Positions 1-4,423 of a stretch of DNA of 6,636 bases are shown here, piece after piece (position 1 is the stretch's first letter; each line of letters opens with the position of its first letter). A program made the position numbers and the translations under genes. The notes under the pieces are model-generated. The model worked only from the letters and a program-made list of their open reading frames with translations, did no database searches and had not been told where the DNA came from. The stretch is taken from positions 1-6,636 of the forward strand of contig CADBNP010000300.1 of assembly GCA_902796095.1 (NCBI GenBank), in the 5' to 3' direction. Origin of the DNA: an uncultured Aeromonadales bacterium. Its GTDB lineage: Bacteria; Pseudomonadota; Gammaproteobacteria; Enterobacterales; Succinivibrionaceae.

Positions 1-1
1 G

Positions 2-76
2 GATGAACGCACCGAAAGGACATTTCTGAATAAAATTCCGCAGAAAACCAGAATCAAAATCGGGTTCATCGACTAA
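2..76 (+). CDS. Possible C-terminal tail of an unidentified rightward gene (partial)
   Basis: An open frame enters from the left edge and ends at TAA (74-76). It gives 24 residues, beginning DERTERTFLNK and ending RIKIGFID. I do not recognise the family. The stretch is basic and its codons (CTG, CCG, ATC, GAC) look like those of the genes nearby, but 24 codons without a stop can arise by chance. The opposite strand is also open here: an ATG at 69 reads leftward into a hydrophobic stretch starting MNPILILVF, directly downstream of a consensus promoter. At most one of the two readings is likely to be real. Confidence 0.22.
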   Translation, partial: DERTERTFLNKIPQKTRIKIGFID

Positions 77-81
77 ACTAG

Positions 82-111
82 ATTATATTGTAGCATATTT
101 TTGACTGTCAA
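82..111 (-). promoter_or_regulatory. Consensus sigma-70-type promoter pointing left
   Basis: On the minus strand there is a perfect -35 box TTGACA (106-111) and a perfect -10 box TATAAT (82-87), separated by 18 bases. The predicted start site is near base 75, so the transcript would run off the left edge of the window. The -35 box sits in a small near-palindrome, TTGAC-A-GTCAA, which could be an operator. A second weaker -10-like TACAAT preceded by TGC lies at 87-95. Both hexamers match exactly, which is rare by chance, but the A+T-rich surroundings raise the odds of a coincidental -10. The gene or RNA it would serve is outside the window. Confidence 0.55.
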
Positions 112-242
112 GCATCAGCGGTTACCCGCCCCGGCAGGATACAAAAGCACGGAAATTTCGCTGAAAATAACAGATAAACCGGTACAGAATCGGTCAAAAC
201 CTGATAGAAATACAAACTCCTCACTCCCTGCCGAATAGTCCG

Positions 243-330
243 CCGGAATACCGATATGATAGAATACGGACGGTTCAGGCAGACTTTTGTCCAAGCAAAA
301 GCTGCCGGACGATGCGGAACCGGAATACCG
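243..330 (+). repeat. Direct repeat CCGGAATACCG flanking the cysZ leader hairpin
   Basis: The 11-mer CCGGAATACCG occurs at 243-253 and again at 320-330. The second copy continues as a tandem CCGGAATA CCGGAATA (320-335), and a further CCGGA lies at 305-309. The two long copies bracket the hairpin loop upstream of cysZ. They could be binding sites for a regulator or simply part of a structured leader. No known operator is recognised. Confidence 0.45.
271..322 (+). promoter_or_regulatory. Two-tier hairpin in the cysZ leader
   Basis: The lower stem pairs CGGTTC (271-276) with GAACCG (317-322). The upper stem pairs GGCAG (278-282) with CTGCC (302-306) and then CTTTTG (284-289) with CAAAAG (296-301). 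A283 is bulged and the loop is six bases (290-295). Seventeen base pairs in 52 bases is well beyond a casual inverted repeat. No U-tract follows, so it is not an ordinary intrinsic terminator. It lies 50 bases before the cysZ start codon, as expected for a leader element or sRNA target, and its function is unknown. It matches no riboswitch class that I recognise. Confidence 0.5.
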
Positions 331-372
331 GAATAAAGGACAGGAAACAGACAGATCGGGAGCAAGGAAAAA

Positions 373-1230
373 ATGTTAAAAAAATTCGGGATCTACTACA
401 TTATTTACGGCATAAAGATGCTCAGATTCAGCGAAATTCGAACCTTTATTCTTATTCCTCTTGCCATAAATATTCTGATTTTGGCCATGGCAACATCATA
501 TGTATGGTACAGAACATCAGAACTGGCAGAGTATGTGGAATTTGAGCTTCCGGACTGGCTTTCCTTCTGTCAGTATCTGGTAATACCTCTGGTCCTGCTG
601 GTATTTATGGTGCTGTCATACTACCTGTTCGCCACTGTCGCCGGCATCCTGGCTGCCCCCTTTAACGGTATTCTTGCAGGAAAGGCCGATGAAATCATAC
701 AGCAGCGCAGGCTGAAGGATGAATCCGTGTCGACAACACTCAAAGATGTTCCGCGCATAATTGCGCATGTACTCAGAGTTCTCGCGTATACTCTGCCGAG
801 AATGCTGCTGGCACTTCTGATGCTGCTTATTCCTGTTGCAGGATATGTCTGCTGGCTTGTTTTTTCGGGATGGATTGTGGCCATCGGCTACCTGGACTGT
901 GCCGGCGACAACCATCACAAATCACTGAAATCACTGGTAGAATCCATGAGAGTGAACAGAACAGCCTGCATTGGTTTCGGAATATCTGTTTATTTCATGA
1001 TGCTGATACCTTTTCTGAATCTCTTTGTAATACCGGCGGCAGTATGCGGAAGCACAAAACTTCTGGCCGACTTGGACGGCGGATCCATAAAGGGTGACAA
1101 GGAGATTTTTGAGACAGACGAGTCTGAGCAGAAAGAAACAGGACCGGCGGCGGAATCTGATCAGGCAGGAACAGATAATCCGGAAGATCATGCAGCGACC
1201 GCTGATGAACCATCCTCCCCGGTTCAGTGA
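373..1230 (+). CDS. cysZ: CysZ-family sulfate permease (EI24 domain membrane protein)
   Basis: The protein (285 residues) is an inner-membrane member of the CysZ family, which brings sulfate into the cell for cysteine synthesis. Family landmarks in order are an N-terminal YYIIYGIKML...IRTFILIPLAINI region (about 9-35), AAPFNG (94-99), KDVPRI (124-129), a DCAGDNH segment (175-181) matching the YCDYPFDNH region of E. coli CysZ, and IPFLNLFVIPAAVCGST (212-228). Hydrophobic segments lie near 24-45, 65-90, 143-173 and 200-225. Homology begins within ten residues of the ATG, and AAGGA (364-368) with GGGAG (358-362) precedes it, so the start is secure. Compared with the E. coli protein (about 253 residues) it has an extra acidic, Ser/Pro/Ala/Thr-rich tail (about 238-285). 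It is convergent with fliA and has no visible sulfur-assimilation neighbours. The sulfate role rests on homology. Confidence 0.88.
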   Translation: MLKKFGIYYIIYGIKMLRFSEIRTFILIPLAINILILAMATSYVWYRTSELAEYVEFELPDWLSFCQYLVIPLVLLVFMVLSYYLFATVAGILAAPFNGILAGKADEIIQQRRLKDESVSTTLKDVPRIIAHVLRVLAYTLPRMLLALLMLLIPVAGYVCWLVFSGWIVAIGYLDCAGDNHHKSLKSLVESMRVNRTACIGFGISVYFMMLIPFLNLFVIPAAVCGSTKLLADLDGGSIKGDKEIFETDESEQKETGPAAESDQAGTDNPEDHAATADEPSSPVQ

Positions 1231-1304
1231 GAAACGCAGACTGACTGAAAGAGTTCAGAGGAAATGAACAATATAGACGTAAGCTTCAGTGATGTGACGC
1301 AGTC
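1231..1304. other. Convergent gap between cysZ and fliA with overlapping short inverted repeats
   Basis: Both transcription units must end around here. CTGAA (1245-1249) pairs with TTCAG (1254-1258) over a four-base loop. TTCAGT at 1223-1228 could instead pair with ACTGAA (1244-1249), and a third TTCAGT lies at 1285-1290. None of these is followed by a U-tract in either direction, so no standard intrinsic terminator is visible. Termination could be Rho-dependent or rely on the weak hairpins. Confidence 0.4.
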
Positions 1305-1311
1305 TCACATC
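1291..1311 (-). other. Perfect inverted repeat across the fliA stop codon
   Basis: GATGTGA (1291-1297) and TCACATC (1305-1311) form a perfect 7-base inverted repeat around a 7-base spacer. The right arm contains the fliA stop codon (complement of 1305-1307). In the mRNA it would fold at the very end of the flh-fliA transcript, perhaps protecting the 3' end or aiding termination, though no U-run follows. The core TGTGA-N7-TCACA resembles a CRP site (TGTGA-N6-TCACA), but the spacer is one base too long and no promoter lies nearby. Confidence 0.45.
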
Positions 1312-2030
1312 CAGTCCCGAAGTTTGGTTCTCAGTCTCATAATCGCCTGGTTCAGGATCTGACAGACCCTGGATTCGCTCACTTCGATAACAAGACCTAT
1401 TTCCTTAAGATTGAGTTCGTCGTTGTAGTAAAGGGAAAAAACCAGCGCCTCCCTTTCAGGAAGTGACTCTATTGCTCCAGCAAGTGCATGCCGGTATTTT
1501 TCATGCATAACGGAAGTCAGAGGACTGTCCTCGTTGACGTTCTGATTCTCAAACACAATGGCATCGGCAGGAACGCCGATATCCTCGATTGCAGAAATCC
1601 TTGAAGTTGAAGACTCGTACAGCATGGTATGGTATTCACTTATGGAGACGTTCAGATAATCCGCCACCTCCTCGTCGGTCGGATCACGCCCTTTACTTTT
1701 TGCCAGTTCCACCATGGCTTCACTGATCCGTCTTGTATTCTGATGAACAGATCTTGGAGCCCAGTCACCCTTTCTGATATCGTCTATCATGGCTCCCCGG
1801 ATGCGGATGCTGGCAAAAGTCTCAAAGGATGCACCCTTGGATGCATCAAAATTCTGTGCGGCGTCAAGAAGCCCCAGCATTCCGGACTGAATAAGATCAT
1901 CAAGAAGCACAGACGCAGGAAGACGGCCTTTGAGATGCAGGGCGATTTTTTTAACCAGAGGAGCATATTCCGAAACAAGTTTTTCGGATTTATCCCGTTT
2001 GTCGTCCCTGTAATATGCTCTAACAGCCAT
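1305..2030 (-). CDS. fliA: Flagellar RNA polymerase sigma-28 factor FliA
   Basis: FliA directs RNA polymerase to late flagellar genes (flagellin, motor, chemotaxis) once the hook-basal body is complete and the anti-sigma factor FlgM is exported. The protein has 241 residues, close to the 239 of E. coli FliA. Region 2 holds YAPLVKKIA (22-30), LPASVLLDDLIQSGMLGLLDA (37-57) and the DNA-contacting segment FETFASIRIRGAMIDDIRKG (69-88) followed by DWAPRSVHQN (89-98). Region 3 covers about 100-150. Region 4 has ESLPEREALVFSLYY (188-202) and a helix-turn-helix, ELNLKEIG...VSESRVCQI (205-225). It is the last gene of the leftward block, 60 bases after flhG. The start is the only sensible one because an in-frame TGA lies two codons upstream. 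Its ribosome binding match is poor: only GGGA, 13 bases from the ATG, inside a 12-base tandem repeat. FlgM is not in the window. Confidence 0.96.
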   Translation of the reverse strand: MAVRAYYRDDKRDKSEKLVSEYAPLVKKIALHLKGRLPASVLLDDLIQSGMLGLLDAAQNFDASKGASFETFASIRIRGAMIDDIRKGDWAPRSVHQNTRRISEAMVELAKSKGRDPTDEEVADYLNVSISEYHTMLYESSTSRISAIEDIGVPADAIVFENQNVNEDSPLTSVMHEKYRHALAGAIESLPEREALVFSLYYNDELNLKEIGLVIEVSESRVCQILNQAIMRLRTKLRDWM

Positions 2031-2031
2031 T

Positions 2032-2055
2032 ATTCAGTAAAAATCCCAGTAAAAA
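2032..2055 (-). repeat. 12-base tandem repeat in the fliA translation initiation region
   Basis: Read on the minus strand, TTTTTACTGGGA (2055-2044) is followed at once by TTTTTACTGAAT (2043-2032), and the fliA ATG begins two bases later (2030). The units share their first nine bases. The repeat replaces a good Shine-Dalgarno sequence; the only candidate, GGGA, is in the first unit. U-rich repeats at this position could be bound by Hfq or another RNA-binding protein, but this is inference. Confidence 0.45.
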
Positions 2056-2074
2056 ACAAAAACAGACTCCGCAC

Positions 2075-2090
2075 CGGACCGATCTGTCCG
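2075..2090 (-). other. Small stem-loop between flhG and fliA
   Basis: CGGAC (2075-2079) pairs with GTCCG (2086-2090) around a six-base loop, immediately after the flhG stop codon in the direction of transcription. A T-rich stretch starts about 13 bases further on, too far for a standard intrinsic terminator. It could weakly attenuate read-through into fliA or stabilise the upstream message. The stem is short and may be chance. Confidence 0.25.
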
Positions 2091-2978
2091 CTACATTTCC
2101 CTGATTGACAGCATATTCTCAATAAAAAACTGCAGATGTCCCTCGGCCTGATACGGAATAGGCCAGGTCAGCGCCCTGTTGGCCAGGGCTCTGAAGGAAA
2201 TGGAGGCAGGCGACTTCGGAAATGCATCAACAATAACCTGCTGCTTCTTGATGGCCAGTTTTACATTCGGATCGTAGGGAATGCACCCCACAAATTCCAG
2301 AGAAGCATCAAGAAATCTCTCGGTAACCTTTGTAAGCTTAAGAAACAGATCCTGTCCCTCCTTCATGGAGCGAACCATGTTGGCCACGATTTTAAAACGG
2401 AACACACCGTATTCTCTGCTCAGGATCTTCATCAGAGCGTATGCATCAGTTACAGATGTCGGTTCATCGCAGACAACCACAAGAATATCCTGTGCGGCAC
2501 GGGCAAAATTAAGCACCATATTGGAAATGCCGGCGGCGGTGTCCACTATGAGCACATCCACCTCCGTTTTAAGATCACCGAAAGCTCTTATCAGTGCTGC
2601 ATGCTGCGTCGCCGAGAGCTCAACCATGGACTGGGTACCTGATGTTGCAGGCAGGATCATAAGACCGTAGGGACCGGTGATGATTATGTCATCCAGCGAG
2701 CATTCGCCGTTTATCACGTTGAAAAGATTGTTCTTGACGCTAAGTCCCAGCATCACATCAATATTGGCAAGTCCCAGATCCGCATCCAGAAGCATCACTT
2801 TCTTTCCCAGAGACGCCATGGTGATGGCAAGATTGAGGGATACATTGGACTTACCGACGCCGCCCTTTCCTCCCGTCACCGTAATCACCTTAACGCGATG
2901 ATTCGGCGTAGCAATAGACGGCTGCTGCTTCATAGATGTTCTCAGTCCGTGAGCCTGATCCATATTTGCTGATGTCAT
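2091..2978 (-). CDS. flhG: FlhG (FleN/YlxH), MinD-like ATPase controlling flagellar number
   Basis: FlhG is a ParA/MinD-family ATPase that dimerises on the membrane with ATP and restricts polar flagellar number, acting on FlhF and, in Pseudomonas and Vibrio types, on the master regulator FleQ/FlrA. Of 295 residues, the N-terminus carries MDQAHGLR (6-13), the DQAxxLR motif that stimulates FlhF GTPase activity. The deviant Walker A is GGKGGVGKS (36-44), with both signature lysines. Switch I is DADLGLANID (65-74) and switch II is DTAAG (146-150). The C-terminal HLQFFIENMLSIREM (281-295) looks like the amphipathic membrane-targeting helix of this family. The start has a GGGGAA site (2983-2988) four bases upstream and lies 15 bases after flhF, so the two are probably translationally linked. 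The alternative Met6 would also keep the DQA motif. The symbol fleN is used in pseudomonads. Confidence 0.94.
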   Translation of the reverse strand: MTSANMDQAHGLRTSMKQQPSIATPNHRVKVITVTGGKGGVGKSNVSLNLAITMASLGKKVMLLDADLGLANIDVMLGLSVKNNLFNVINGECSLDDIIITGPYGLMILPATSGTQSMVELSATQHAALIRAFGDLKTEVDVLIVDTAAGISNMVLNFARAAQDILVVVCDEPTSVTDAYALMKILSREYGVFRFKIVANMVRSMKEGQDLFLKLTKVTERFLDASLEFVGCIPYDPNVKLAIKKQQVIVDAFPKSPASISFRALANRALTWPIPYQAEGHLQFFIENMLSIREM

Positions 2979-2993
2979 AAAATTCCCCGCGTT

Positions 2994-4397
2994 CTAAAAA
3001 TTACGTTCTTCTTCCATGTAGGCCATTGCCAGCTGCACCAGTTTTGCTCCGCTGGCAACCTCCAGATCCTCCGGCACACGCTGACCGTTAGTTGTATAGC
3101 ATACCGGGATCTGATTGCTCATGCATACTCCGAGAACATCACCAAGACCAATGCTCTCGTCAAGCTTTGTCAGGACAGCGCCGGACAGTTCGACCCTGCT
3201 GAACTGATCAAAAGCCTCCTGCAGCACTCTCCGCTGCCCTGTTGCAGGGAGTACAAGATAATTATGAATATGAATATTGGAGCTGTTAACCAGCTGATCC
3301 AGCTGGGCCGTCAGACGATCATCCCTCTGCCCCATACCTGCAGTATCTATTAATACTAATCGACGGTTGCGCAACTGGTATAAAACATTCTGCATTTCTG
3401 ACATATCAGTCAAACTTTTGACTGTACATCCCATAATTCTTCCATAGGTCTGAAGCTGTTCATAGGCTCCGATACGGTAATTGTCAGTAGTGATAAGAGC
3501 AACCTGATCCGCTCCGTAACGCATTGCAAAATGAGCGGCAAGCTTGGCAATGGTGGTGGTCTTGCCGACTCCGGTAGGACCGACCAGAGTTACGGCGCCG
3601 CCGCGCTGAAGGATTTCATCATTTCCTATCAGAAGATTTCTGCTGATGATCATGGCCAGATTTCTCCAGCTCTGACGCAGATTATCAGACTGGGGAAGCT
3701 GCTCTGCCAGATATTTTGCGTAATCCTCCGTAAAGCCGCCGCGGATCAGAAGCTTGAGGATCATGGCTCTTACAGGCTCCCTGCGCTCCATGTCATCAGT
3801 CATAAGACCAGCCAGCTGTGACTGCAGAAGCTTCCGAATACCTGCCATCTCCTCCTGCATGGCGGCGATGGCGGGATCCTGTGCCGAAAGCACAGAACTC
3901 CGGCGTGACGGTTCCGGAGCCTGGCCGGTCGATCCCGCACCGGTCTGCTGCTCTGCCAGAGTTTTAGGATATTCACCCCCTGCCGGCTGGGCACCGGCAG
4001 CACTTCGATGACTCTTCTGTCTTGAAAGCAGTTCATTCAGGGTATTGGCCATCTGCTCATTGTTCTTCGCAGCCCGGGAGCGGGAAGCTGAAGATCGCTC
4101 ATATCCGCCGAAGGAAGGCTCGGAGGTGGCAACCTTCGCCGCCGCCATGGCCCTTGAAGAGATGGTTACATTCTCGTCATCATAATCCCGTGATGATCTG
4201 CCCCGGGCTGTGGAAGAAGATGAAGCACGCGGTGAGGAGGACTCCGGAGGAATGTTATCCTCCTCATAAGCAGCCACAATCTCCACACCTTCCGCGACCT
4301 TCTTATTGGACATAATAACAGCGTCAGATCCCAGCTCCTCCTTGACCTTGGCAAGAGCAGATCTCATGTCCTTAGCTAAAAAGCGCTTAATTTTCAC
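2994..4397 (-). CDS. flhF: FlhF, SRP-type GTPase for polar flagellar placement
   Basis: FlhF is the third member of the signal-recognition-particle GTPase group (with Ffh and FtsY). GTP-bound FlhF goes to the pole and recruits the first flagellar parts. Of 467 residues, the B domain starts MKIKRFLAKDMRSAL with LGSDAVIMS (22-30). Residues about 50-170 form a Ser/Ala/Arg-rich linker of low complexity. The N domain covers about 175-262. The G domain has the P-loop GPTGVGKTT (273-281), TTDNYRIGAYEQL (303-315), DTAGMGQRD (351-359), TKLDE (410-414) and the closing NGQRVPEDL (437-445). All nucleotide-binding motifs look intact. The start is GTG, supported by GGAG seven bases upstream and by B-domain homology starting at once; the nearby upstream ATG (4411-4409) is out of frame. 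It lies 26 bases after flhA and 15 before flhG. Confidence 0.95.
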   Translation of the reverse strand: MKIKRFLAKDMRSALAKVKEELGSDAVIMSNKKVAEGVEIVAAYEEDNIPPESSSPRASSSSTARGRSSRDYDDENVTISSRAMAAAKVATSEPSFGGYERSSASRSRAAKNNEQMANTLNELLSRQKSHRSAAGAQPAGGEYPKTLAEQQTGAGSTGQAPEPSRRSSVLSAQDPAIAAMQEEMAGIRKLLQSQLAGLMTDDMERREPVRAMILKLLIRGGFTEDYAKYLAEQLPQSDNLRQSWRNLAMIISRNLLIGNDEILQRGGAVTLVGPTGVGKTTTIAKLAAHFAMRYGADQVALITTDNYRIGAYEQLQTYGRIMGCTVKSLTDMSEMQNVLYQLRNRRLVLIDTAGMGQRDDRLTAQLDQLVNSSNIHIHNYLVLPATGQRRVLQEAFDQFSRVELSGAVLTKLDESIGLGDVLGVCMSNQIPVCYTTNGQRVPEDLEVASGAKLVQLAMAYMEEERNF

Positions 4398-4404
4398 GGT
4401 AAAA

Positions 4405-4408
4405 CTCC
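4405..4408 (-). promoter_or_regulatory. Ribosome binding site of flhF, deciding the GTG start
   Basis: Minus-strand GGAG sits seven bases before the GTG at 4397-4395. An ATG overlapping this site (4411-4409) reads only seven codons before TAA. The GTG frame is therefore the correct one, and the whole site lies in the 26-base gap after the flhA stop codon. Confidence 0.75.
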
Positions 4409-4423
4409 ATCAACCCGAAGGAT

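Larger units (their letters stand above)
112..372. other. Non-coding region upstream of cysZ
   Basis: I see no credible gene here. The one sizeable reading frame (minus strand, 365 to 108) would need a TTG start, has no ribosome binding site and has an atypical composition. The right half holds CCGGA-rich direct repeats and a long hairpin, described separately. The last 30 bases before cysZ are purine-rich and include its ribosome binding site. I could not find a convincing rightward sigma-70 promoter; TATGAT at 255-260 has no acceptable -35 partner. Confidence 0.6.

Noticed and set aside
1..70. tRNA gene
   Set aside because: The 7-base arms have acceptor-stem length and the size is close, but no T-arm/T-loop consensus or valid anticodon arm can be placed on either strand.
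108..365. 85-residue minus-strand frame in the region upstream of cysZ
   Set aside because: It would need a TTG start without a ribosome binding site, has an odd Cys/Phe/Pro-rich composition, and overlaps the cysZ leader hairpin.
1293..1309. CRP site
   Set aside because: TGTGA and TCACA are both perfect but separated by 7 rather than 6 bases, and the position at the fliA stop codon has no promoter to regulate.
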